Source: Epiperipatus broadwayi (Eukaryota; Onychophora; Udeonychophora; Euonychophora; Peripatidae). From it: a stretch of DNA of 64,000 bases. The notes beneath the pieces are model-generated. The model searched no databases, was not told the origin of the DNA, and saw nothing but the letters and a program-made list of their open reading frames with translations. The position numbers and the translations under genes are program-made. How positions within the stretch are numbered: position 1 is the stretch's first letter; the number at the start of each line of letters is the position of its first letter. Location: positions 436,001-500,000 of the forward strand of contig JAQFVV010000347.1 in the NCBI GenBank assembly GCA_028023455.1. The letters are read 5' to 3'. Below are positions 1 to 8,865 of this stretch, piece after piece.

Positions 1-119
1 TGTTGATGTGGTAAAAAAATGAGACTGTCAGATTATGTCTTGATGCTAGGCAAGTAAATCAAGTAATAGTGCTAAGCTGTAATATTCTGTTCCCCATACA
101 TGAATTGTTAGGGAAGTTC

Positions 120-600
120 AAAAGAAAAAAAAGTTTTTTCTTATTTGACCACCAGCTACTGGCAAATCAAGCTTTGTCCAGAGGATTGACAGTGCATGGC
201 TGTTAGATATGAAGGATATTCACACAATTCAATAGAATGCCATTTAGCCTGATAAATAGTGGGGCCAGGCTGCTAAAATGCCTCAGAGATTGATGAGCAT
301 ATGTGGAATGTAAAGACCTTCCTTGCTGAGTGTAAGAAAAAGGGGATTAAGATAAACTTTAAAAAGTGCTCTAATGAGTAATGAAGCGATGTTTTGGGGA
401 CATGTGATTGGTTTACAAAGGATGAGATTACATCCAGATAAAGTCCTAGCCATCAGGGATTTTTCTGTGCCAAGATCCAGGAGACAAGTTTGTCATTTCT
501 TGGTTTATGCAATTTTTCTAATAGATTTCATGAACAGTTGGCAGAGTGAATGAAACTATTATCAGGTTATTAAGAGATTTACTTTGAAAGTGGGCCAAGG
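120..600 (+). pseudogene. pol: Ty3/Gypsy reverse transcriptase fossil
   Basis: Conceptual translation, switching frames around stops, gives pieces typical of Gypsy RT: YWQIKL near 158-176, a match to the MPFGLINSGA motif near 238-270, and a palm-to-connection stretch (FLAECKKKGIKINFKKC) near 320-370. The FWGHVIGLQRMRLHPDKV and IRDFSVPRSRRQVCHFL blocks follow near 395-505. The segment that should carry the catalytic YxDD box, between the GA motif and the EH-x-x-x-V block, appears deleted. Many stops and shifts make it a dead copy. It runs on into RNase H and integrase remains in the expected pol order. Family assignment rests on motif order and is fairly sure; the exact clade is not. Confidence 0.72.
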
Positions 601-764
601 ATTAAGATAAAGCCTTCAAGAACATAAAAGACGATTTTATGAAACAGTAATGCTATTGTTCCCAGACTTCATCAAACAGTTCATTGTATAGACTGATAGC
701 AGTGGATATAGATTGGGATAACTTTATTGCTAGTCAAGATGAGGAACAGATGCAACTGTTATAC

Positions 765-1026
765 TTAGCAGTCACTTGTTAAGGGAACCTGAACTACTTT
801 ATTCTGCCACTGTAAAAGAGTGATTGGCAACTGTCTGGGCCTTTCAGAAGTTAAGGCCAATTTTTCTAGAATCAAAGATGGTCATAGTGACCAATCACAT
901 AAATTTGGAATTCCTAAATCGTATCTACATGGTGAACAGTGGATGGTTCACTGGAGGCTGTTCCTCCATGAATACAACTACAGGTACAATACTGTAAAGG
1001 CTCTGAAAACATTACTGTTATTCTGA
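765..1026 (+). pseudogene. pol: Ty3/Gypsy RNase H fossil
   Basis: The translated stretch reads EPELLYSAT, then LATVWAFQKLRPIFLESKM and VIVTNHINLEFL across a stop. It matches the Gypsy RNase H pattern of YSATEKELLAVVWA, KFRPYL and FTVVTDHKALEWL. The catalytic aspartate of the TDH motif has become asparagine (TNH). An open frame at 820-1026 covers part of this in another frame and is a by-product of the decay, not a small gene. Position, just after RT and before the integrase zinc finger, supports the call. Confidence 0.68.
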
Positions 1027-1329
1027 AAAGAAATCCTGCCAGCTTTCAGCCCTGCCATTTGGGGACAGAACATCTGTACATTACCAGTATGGATTTAAGA
1101 ATGAATAAAAGGGTAGTGGAAGAGTTGGAACATCAGGATTATCATCGGCATGAAGTCGAGCAATTGAAACTTGTGGTTGAATAATTAGAAAGGAGATAAT
1201 GCCCCAAATGTCATGGAAGAATCAATCAGGAAATAAGGTACCAGATATGGCATAGCATATTAAAATAGAAAATATAAGATAAACAAGAAGAATGGAAGCT
1301 TGTCATATCTCATCAGATGAAATCCAATG

Positions 1330-2331
1330 TCATGACTATTACATCAACTATATAGCCATTACGGCACCCTAAAAACTGAGCATTTGCTCTAGAAGTGGTT
1401 CTACTGGCCAGTTATGCATGCAAAAATCATGACCATGCTGGTTAAATGTGAAACATGTAAAAGAACAAAACCTGCAAATAGGAGCTACCAATTACCATGG
1501 TCTCTGTAAACCATCAAATCTCGAGAGATGTTGGCAATGAACTTTTATGGTTCATTACCAGGGTTTAGTAAAAAAAAATCTTGTCATATACAATTTATTT
1601 TTAAGGTATCCCATTACTCATGCTAATGCATGACACCATAAAGATGAAGGAAAGTGAGAATTTATGAGAGGTTGGAAAACTTAACGTCATTTTCTCTGAC
1701 CATGGTACCCTATCTATGTTGGTGAAGTAAGGTAGGTGAACCCAGTAACAAGAAATAAAGCATATATTCATGTGAATCTAGAACCTGCAATCAAATCCTT
1801 GTGAAATGGTAATGCAGGAATTAGGTGTTTATTTTGAAAATATCTCAGTACAAATCATAGGGGCTGGATTAAGCACACATAGCAGATCACAGATTATATA
1901 AATTGGTCCATAATGGATTGATTGGTCCCCCTCCATATTTGCATTTCAGGTGGCACGTTCCTAGATGAATTAAAACATTTTTGCCAGGTATAGAAAAACC
2001 TCCCATCGATTAAGAAGCTGATTATGCCAGGGTATCCCAGACCCTGCATAGAATGATCCAAATGAAGAATAGAAAAACCAAGAGAAAAATCCTTACAACA
2101 TTAAATTAGGAGACTGGGTCATGGTCAAGATGACCCATGTGAGTGATCTGGGCAAGTTTATATGCTGTAAATTTTGCAATTTATATTAAAGTCATTTTTC
2201 TATTATCTGCTATCAGAGAAATAATGCTTTTTGGCATTATAGCAGGCAAGAAAATCAAAGAATCTTATAAAGCCCAGTCACTGAAACCCATGCCAAATGC
2301 ACAGATAAATAATAAAAGGGGGAAAAGATAG
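1330..2331 (+). pseudogene. pol: Ty3/Gypsy integrase fossil and Pol C-terminus
   Basis: Near 1357-1485 the translation shows an HHCC-type zinc finger: HYGTLKTEHLL, KWFYWPVMHAKI, then CETCKRTKP. The core begins near 1530 with AMNFYGSLPGFSK, where the usual catalytic aspartate of MDFYGPLP is asparagine. Near 2115-2150 the motif LGDWVMVK resembles the C-terminal GDLV box. The open frame 2143-2331 ends with SYKAQSLKPMPNAQ, matching the usual SLKP ending of Gypsy Pol and the tail of the neighbouring element at 8570-8710 (YNARSLKPVPS). Several stops and shifts are present. This suggests the fossil and the neighbour belong to related lineages. Confidence 0.65.
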
Positions 2332-2407
2332 TTTTTTTATGTATATATATATATTAGTAAAATTTTGAGCCATCTAAACTTGTAGACCAGGTTTGAAGGC
2401 TTCCAAA

Positions 2408-2418
2408 TGGAGGGGTAT
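2408..2418 (+). other. Candidate polypurine tract of the fossil element
   Basis: The purine run AATGGAGGGG lies about 80 bases after the Pol stop, where a plus-strand primer site should sit. The following TATTATAACAGG could be the start of its 3' LTR. No second LTR copy is visible, so the call is by position only. Confidence 0.3.
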
Positions 2419-2471
2419 TATAACAGGAATCAGGTTTAAACCCTGTTTCAAAGTAAAGGATTCTGTAGCCA

Positions 2472-2473
<2 letters not shown>

Positions 2474-2510
<37 letters not shown>
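2474..2510. repeat. (AT)n microsatellite, left part
   Basis: A pure AT dinucleotide run stops exactly where the LTR element begins and resumes as ATATATAT at 12340-12347 right after it. This marks the insertion target. Because the target is simple repeat, the duplication length (4 or 6 bp of AT) cannot be read. Confidence 0.85.
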
Positions 2511-2513
<3 letters not shown>

Positions 2514-3828
2514 AACCATATATTTTAGTATAAAATATATTAATTGATGTAACTGGTATAAAAATTTCTCTTTCTTCTTTGGTGATTTGATTGGCTTGAT
2601 TCGCACTTTGAACAGATTACTTTCTTATATTATTTTAATAAATTTAAATTTGCTTCGTTCCATATACTAATTCATATCAGAATGTTTAACTTTTTAAAAT
2701 TTTGACAACACATTAAAATTTGGTAAAATAGTATTAAAAATAATATTTTATTTTTGTTTGTTTAAAATGATCTTAAAAATTATTTCTATTGAATTAAAAA
2801 ACCATTTGTTCAATTAAATATTAATTATTAAAAATAAATACAGTAATTACGTATGCGTCTCAATGTAAAAAAAGAAAAGAGCGCGAATTTAAGGGAGATC
2901 GTCTGAGAGTTTGCTTTTGGAGGGAGAAAGAAAAGAAAATGGTAAAGGCAAATGGTGTAAATTTGATAAGCTTATTTTAAAATAATTAATAAGTAAACGG
3001 ATTACCACAAAGTTTGATATAAACGTAAAATAACCTAGTGGTATTTAATTATAAGATGCATTGCTAAATTTAAAAGTCTGTTCAAGTCGGCTGGCCAAGT
3101 GGATCAGATCACCGGTAACAATTTTTCGATATTACATTTTAAAATGTCGGAGCTTTGCAGTTTAAAAGAATTAATTATAAGAGTTTGGTATGTTTTAAAA
3201 TGTTTATTATTCTACAATTTGGAAAAATTAAATAAGTATTTTAATTACAGAAGTTATATGAATATGAAAATTTGTTTTTTAAAAAAGAAGAAGTTTAAAT
3301 TAAAATAAAATGTTAAAGTTATCAATATAGTTTAATATTTCCGTTTATAATTCTAATAAAAATATAGTATTGATTGATATTTAACTTTACAATGCCAATC
3401 ATATATTTGCTAGTTAATTTGTTTAACATTTGGATAATAAACCGTCTTCAAAATAGTTAATCCAAGCTATTTTCTAATTTTAACGTCAGTTTGAAATGAT
3501 TAAATTAATTGCTATAATTGGTATTCCTAGATTTAAGCGTGGATGAATAAATATTAGCATGGATGTGATAAACTTGGAATATTTTAATAGAGAGATGTAG
3601 AAATTAATAACTTATGAAAAACATTTTCATTTAAATTCTGCGTGTCATGTTTTGAAACTGTTTCCTGTTTATGTAGCCACGTAAAATCGTTAATCTAATA
3701 GTGATTATAATAACTAATACCAATGGATAAAATTGCATGTATGGAATTCAACGATAGTTATAGTTATTACTTCGTATATTTATTGTTCGACACATTGTAC
3801 CTGGATTCCACGAATCATATTTAGAGTT

Positions 3829-3958
3829 CTAAAATGTTATACAATCCAATTTGTGATACACACACCTGCTAAAATTCATGTATTGAACTATAAAATGCTA
3901 TACATTTAATTTATGACACACACACACCGTTAAATTTTATGTATTTGATGGATAATGC
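3829..3958 (+). repeat. Tandem ~61 bp repeat inside the left LTR
   Basis: Two diverged units share AAAATGYTATACAATYYAATTT followed by GTGA or GACA, a short ACACAC run and a TTCATGTATTGA-like end. A third partial start (GATAATGCAT) follows. The right LTR carries the same array near 10187-10315. Confidence 0.6.
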
Positions 3959-4378
3959 ATTACTTTAATTTTATTGTTATATGAACTTGCATGTGAAGTT
4001 CATAAGTTATATTTTATTAAGTTTAAATTAATAGGGGTTGAATAAAATATGTATTCAAGAGAACAGCGCTTGCAAAAAAGCTTAAAAAGTATTAAATGAA
4101 TTCATGAGATGTATTAATCTTTATGGGGTATTTTGTTAGTCTTTCCAGATTTATATTCCTATACTAATATTACTTATATTATATTACACATGTTTTATTT
4201 TAAGAAAGATAGGTTAGTACATTAGTTGTCCTGATTAGCGTAATATTTTATTATGCAAGAACCCACATTTGCTAAAGTGTTAGTGTTTTTTTTTGAATAG
4301 TCAGAATAACTGAGGAGGATGATTTTGCACTTTAATGTGAAGTAAATAGTAATGTTGTTTTATAATGTTAAAGGGCAT

Positions 4379-4565
4379 TAATCTGTGCTGGTGGTTAATC
4401 CGCAGATTACTTAATTGCCATTTTTTGTATTTACACTCATTCCTGCGCTGGTGGTTAATCCGCAGAATGGTGTACTTGTACTTATTGCTTTGTGATGGTG
4501 TATCAATCCACAAAACGTTTAGTGTTATTTAATTCCTATGTGTAGATGAATGCATCCACAGGAAT
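4379..4565 (+). other. Array of four stem-loops in the left LTR
   Basis: Four short inverted repeats follow each other at 4379-4409, 4438-4469, 4489-4514 and 4532-4565. Hairpin 1 pairs TAATCTGTG with CGCAGATTA. Hairpin 2 pairs CATTCCTGCG with CGCAGAATG with one bulge. Hairpin 3 pairs TTTGTG with CACAAA. Hairpin 4 pairs ATTCCTATGTG with CACAGGAAT with a bulge. Loops are 13-14 nt; the first two are identical (CTGGTGGTTAATC) and all four end in ATC. The units look like diverged tandem copies. Function unknown; an RNA structure or protein-binding array in the LTR is inference. Confidence 0.6.
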
Positions 4566-5868
4566 ATGTTTTACTTCACAGATATGAGTTGGGCAAAGTA
4601 TTTTAGTTAATCTGCTAAATCATCTTCTTCCATTTGGAAGTATAATTTATAAGTTAGATTATTAAATTGTAGCAGGACATTCTATTCAAGTTACTTCATA
4701 ATAATTAACTGTTGGTTGATTATTATCTACCGGAACGTAAGTTTAAATTTTCACTTTATTTAATGATTGCATTATAGCTAAATCCTACAGATATAATATT
4801 ATTTATTACATTATTATAAGCTTACGGTAGGGATTTATTGAATCTGGAAATGACGTTAAATATTTCATGAGTTGATGCTGAATTGAGTATAATTTCCTCA
4901 ATATTCATTATATCAAATTGAAATATAAGGTAGGATTAGGTTTTAAAAACTGTACCTATGATATGTTATTGAAGAAAGTCGATGGAATTATAATTTATTT
5001 ATTTATTTGTTTATTTATGTTTTTTAATTATAACATTGGAATTAATTACTTATTATTCATAAATTTGTAAATAAACGTTGATTTATAATTAAACTTACTG
5101 TGCCGTTGCTATGTGTCATTCTTAAAATCAGAAATCATAAACCTTGGATAGAGCATACATTGAAGTACATACTATTGTCTACATGATATAAGAGTTTATT
5201 AATATTTTTTGAGAAAAACATTAAGATGCTTTTCGTCTTTGGTAGTTTATGATTGGTAAGGTACAATAAAATCCCATTTACCTTTTCCATCATTTTGGCT
5301 TTGCGTAGTTGATTCTAGTATACAATACAAATTGATTAGTAAACCTGTAAACAGAATTACCAGATAATAATATGATTGAATATATTTACTTAACATTTTA
5401 AATTGTCATTTGTCAGTATAATAAGAGTCTCAGTAATATAGTAAACTATAAAAAAAAAAAAGAACCCAAGTATTTATGTTTATTTATTGCAAAGCTTTAC
5501 CTGGACTAGCATTTGTATTAAAAATCATATAGATGGTTTAAAATTTCATAATCTTATGTAATTCCAAAAATTATGCCATCTTGTACATGGTCGGCCATCG
5601 GGTCTCATACAATAAAAATCGCAAATTAAGGTTTGAAAAGTAATAACATTGCACTTATAATTTGTTTAACGTATTTTATCATACTACTATGATAGTTCTT
5701 CGCGGTACACCCTGGCTGCGATCAAATTAAATTGTAAAAAGTTTATGTTAGATCATTAGTTTGGTCTGTAGTTGTGGTCTTTGGTGCATAAAATAGATAG
5801 CATGATATGCTTTTGGATACAGCTCTTAATAGCTGACAATGTACAGCGGGAATTGATTAGTGATCGAA

Positions 5869-6012
5869 GTTACAATTCCTAGTGCACTTATATTACGTAA
5901 TTGGGACCACACAATTAACGGTTACAATTTATAATGCCGCAACGAGTTCATACACGATAGGTAGATGAGGGGCAAGCGAATGGTTACAATTTTGGCACCA
6001 CAACGTGTTCGG
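5869..6012 (+). repeat. Serial LTR-end/primer-site-like motifs
   Basis: Three related blocks begin GTTACAATT at 5869, 5921 and 5984. The second continues TATAATGCCGCAACGAGTTC and the third, the true LTR end, continues TTGGCACCACAACGTGTTC, so CAACG-GTTC and CGATA follow in both. This suggests that an older LTR/primer-site junction has been taken into the LTR. The true end is fixed at 5988 because the right LTR stops at the matching base. Confidence 0.5.
5993..6010 (+). other. Primer binding site, tRNA-Lys-like
   Basis: TGGCACCACAACGTGTTC starts four bases after the LTR end. Metazoan tRNA-Lys (CUU) would give TGGCGCCCAACGTGGGGC, so the match is TGGC-CC then CAACGTG with one substitution and one extra base. 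The match is imperfect, so the primer may be this tRNA or a relative. Confidence 0.5.
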
Positions 6013-6572
6013 CCCGATATGTTGAGGTTATACAGTCATTATAAGTGTGCAATTACAGTTTTTAGCACTTTATAAACATGCGACTTGATTAATTGATTGT
6101 CGCAGAGTACAATATGGTAATGTGTGAACTGAATTAAAATGATTGTTGATTACAATTTTAATTTCCCATATTACAAGAATATTATCATGTGACAGATGCT
6201 CTATCATGGTGATAAAATATTGTATGTTTTATTGCTATATATTTCTCCAAATTAATTATATAAGATTTCTGATGACAATAGCAATCGTATTCCAAGATAT
6301 ACTAATATTTATAATTGAATTGGGAGAAGTTGAAATTATCAAGGGTTTATAAAGTAGTTGTTATAATACTGCAAATATTTAAAGTGGGGGTTCAGATTAT
6401 TTTAGTGTGAATGTGATATATACCATCTGGGATAGATTATTGGTGGTGAGGATTTAGTGGTTGGTCGGCTTGAACAAGATTTTAATTGATCATTGTTATT
6501 AAAACACATATTTTAGGAAAGTAAAAATTTGGTTTCACAAAATATTGAAATAGTTGTAATAAAATACCCAAA

Positions 6573-8515
6573 ATGAGTGATTCTGAAGAAATTAGTTATC
6601 CTGAAAGAACACAAGAAGTTCCTGATCTTGATTTCCAACAACGGTTTATGTTGATGCTTCAACGCATAGAGATTGGAATGAATGAACAGTCTCTAAAATT
6701 GAATGAACAGTCTCTTTCCCAAAAAGAGATGTTAGAGTCTCACAAAGAGATGACTGAAAAAATGAATGAACAGTCTCTAAAAATGAATGAACAGTCTGAA
6801 AAATTGAATGAACAGTCTCTTTCCCAAAAAGAGATGTTAGAGTCTCAAAAAGAGATGACTGAAAAATTGAATGAACAGACTGAAAAATTAGATAGTTTTG
6901 AGAATAAAATGGCTGAAGTTCAGGAATTTGTGAAAGAAAAAATAGAAGCTGCTAGGGTAAAAACAATGGAAGAATTTAATCAAAAATTTCAATCCTTAGA
7001 AAATAGTTGCAAGGCAGCTAAAGGGGAGTCCGGTATTAAATTAGAAGAAATTAAAGCTAATTTCTTCGATTATAAAAAGCACTTGGAAGTTTAGATAGAA
7101 GAAATTGGAAATAAGTTTATAACCCATGAGGAGAATGTGGACACTAAACTCAAGGTGCTTGATGTGGCAATGGGAGACTCAAGGAGTCAGTTGGCACAAA
7201 TAGTTAGTGAAATGAACTATAAAGTTCAAGAAGTAGAGTCTCAATCTGCTAAATCTATCAATAAAATTAAATCCATGAGTGAATCTGTAACAGAGAGCAG
7301 AGCAGAATTGGGTAGCATTAAAAAGATTTTGGAGGAAACGATCAATAGGTCTAAAGTAGAAAATAAAGAATTGAAAAAGACTAATGCTAAATTTAGTGGA
7401 GATTTAGAAATGATGCAGAAAGAGTTGAAGGAAGTGAGGGATAAATGTCAAGAGTGGCCAAATGAATCAAATCAGTTTAAAGAAGGACAGAAACTAGAGG
7501 CAAAGATTGAAAATCTTCAGCTAAAAATGTTAGAAATTCAAAGGGCTCAAGAGAAAAACGATAATTTCATTGGTCAAAACACCAAGTATTATGTAGATGG
7601 GACAGAGACCTCTGTTAAAGAAGTAGTTGTATCAGATGGTAATTTTACTGGTATCCGCACAACTCCCATTTTCCAAAAACCATTAGAAATTAAATCTGTG
7701 GCCAATGATGTCAAGAACACAGATATGTCTATGGGTGGATCTACAGCTCTTAAATTTCTAAAGATTAAGCCATTTAAAGGGGAGTATTTGGAAAACCCTC
7801 TAGAATTTCTTCAAAATCTGGAGGAATTGTTTACTTTATGTGCATTTTCAGAAAGAGAAAAACTGGCTATCTCCAGCAACCATCTTTATGCTGCTGCAAA
7901 AGATTGGTGGCAGTCTTTGTTTGATTGTTATCAAACATATGGAGATTTTAAACATTTAATAATGTCAAGTTTCTGGGGTGAAGATCGTCAGGATAACATG
8001 CGTTATCAAATCACTCGAGAAAAGTACAATGCTAATAAAGGTACTACACTCAATTTTTTCGTGGACAGGCAGTCAAACTTAAAACTTTAACTGCTTTTCC
8101 ATTATCTGAGCATCATATAGTCAGGATCTTAAGACATAACTTACCTCGACAGATTGAATAAGTTTTGATTGCTGCAGATAAGTATACAATTGATGAGGTG
8201 TCAGAGATCTTAGATGCACTTGAGACAAGTGAATGTGACCTGGAAAACAGATATAGAGGTGGAAAGGAGGCTAGAGCTTCTCATAACTGTTCCATTGCTA
8301 GTGTTAATGTTGCTCCAATAAGAAGTCCTTATCGTGATAACAGATACCAGAGTAGGAGTCGTAGTTATAAACAACCAAAATTTTATCATAGAGTTAATGG
8401 TCAACCTAATCTAATTAATAAGACCCAAGATAGAGATCAACCTTCTGTTAGTGGAATTAAACCACTTCACACAAAGGATATTAAGACGAATGTTAAAAGT
8501 AATACATTAAACTAG
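6573..8515 (+). pseudogene. gag: Gag-like polyprotein of the LTR element, broken
   Basis: Start ATG at 6573. The first 120 residues are a charged coiled-coil region built on NEQS repeats (NEQSLSQKEMLES occurs twice). The frame stops at TAG 7092-7094, but the same frame continues through a long coiled-coil (about residues 174-380) to 8090. A retrotransposon Gag domain (PF03732-type) lies near 7765-8065: PFKGEYLENPLEFLQNLEEL, then AAAKDWWQSL and YGDFKHLIMSSF. A frame change near 8065-8080 joins it to a second part, which has one more stop (TAA near 8159). That part ends in an Arg/Tyr-rich tail with RSRSYK and without a CCHC knuckle. Gag forms the particle that packages the RNA. One TAG, one TAA and one shift make it non-functional as read, unless the TAG is read through. 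Confidence 0.8.
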
Positions 8516-8710
8516 AAGGGGCCTCATGGAAAAGTTCCTCATGTTAGCAACTTAAAGAAAAACGAATTTAGAAAATTTTTAAGCTTATATAATGCACCTT
8601 TCATGATTGAAAGTCAGGTGGGGGAGAATGCATTTATGCTCTCAACCCCTGAGGGAATCCGAGGCACCTACAATGCACGTAGTTTGAAACCTGTACCTTC
8701 AATAAATTAG
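8516..8710 (+). pseudogene. pol: Pol C-terminal (integrase GPF/Y-type) remnant
   Basis: The reading frame of the Gag tail continues past TAG 8513-8515 without shift to TAG 8708-8710. The stretch from about 8570 reads SLYNAPFMIESQVGENAFML, then STPEGIRG and YNARSLKPVPS. It resembles the end of Gypsy Pol, where a GPF/Y module is followed by VGENAYLLSLPEG and SLKP. The same SLKP ending occurs in the fossil at 2143-2331. So an internal deletion seems to have joined the end of gag directly to the last 60 or so codons of pol, removing protease, RT, RNase H and the integrase core. Confidence 0.65.
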
Positions 8711-8850
8711 GGGATTTGTATTGTAAAATGTTATACCATATTCAGATTGATGATAAATTATAGATAGGATAATAAAAAAAATAGTGACTTATGATGTACC
8801 TTAGTAAAATTTGATTAAATGGAATTATAAAGAAAAATAAATTTTTTTCC

Positions 8851-8865
8851 GTAGGGGGTGTAAAC
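8851..8865 (+). other. Polypurine-like tract before the right LTR
   Basis: GTAGGGGGTGTAAAC directly precedes the TGTAACC start of the right LTR, where the plus-strand primer tract belongs. It is short and G-rich. Confidence 0.5.

Larger units (their letters stand above)
2511..5988 (+). repeat. Left (5') LTR, 3478 bp
   Basis: Boundaries come from alignment to the right copy and from the TG...CA ends, which form the inverted repeat TGTAACCAT/ATGGTTACA. It is unusually long for a Gypsy LTR; most are a few hundred bases to about 1-2 kb. It contains a roughly 61 bp internal repeat near 3831-3955, an array of four stem-loops at 4379-4565, and two LTR-end-like motifs near 5869 and 5920. No convincing gene lies inside. 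A 69-codon frame at 3099 occurs in both LTRs, but its three differences are all amino-acid changing. Confidence 0.92.

Noticed and set aside
3099-3308. 69-codon frame present in both LTRs (also 9454-9663)
   Set aside because: All three differences between the two copies change amino acids, the product is low-complexity and it matches nothing; sequence identity of the LTRs alone explains its presence in both.
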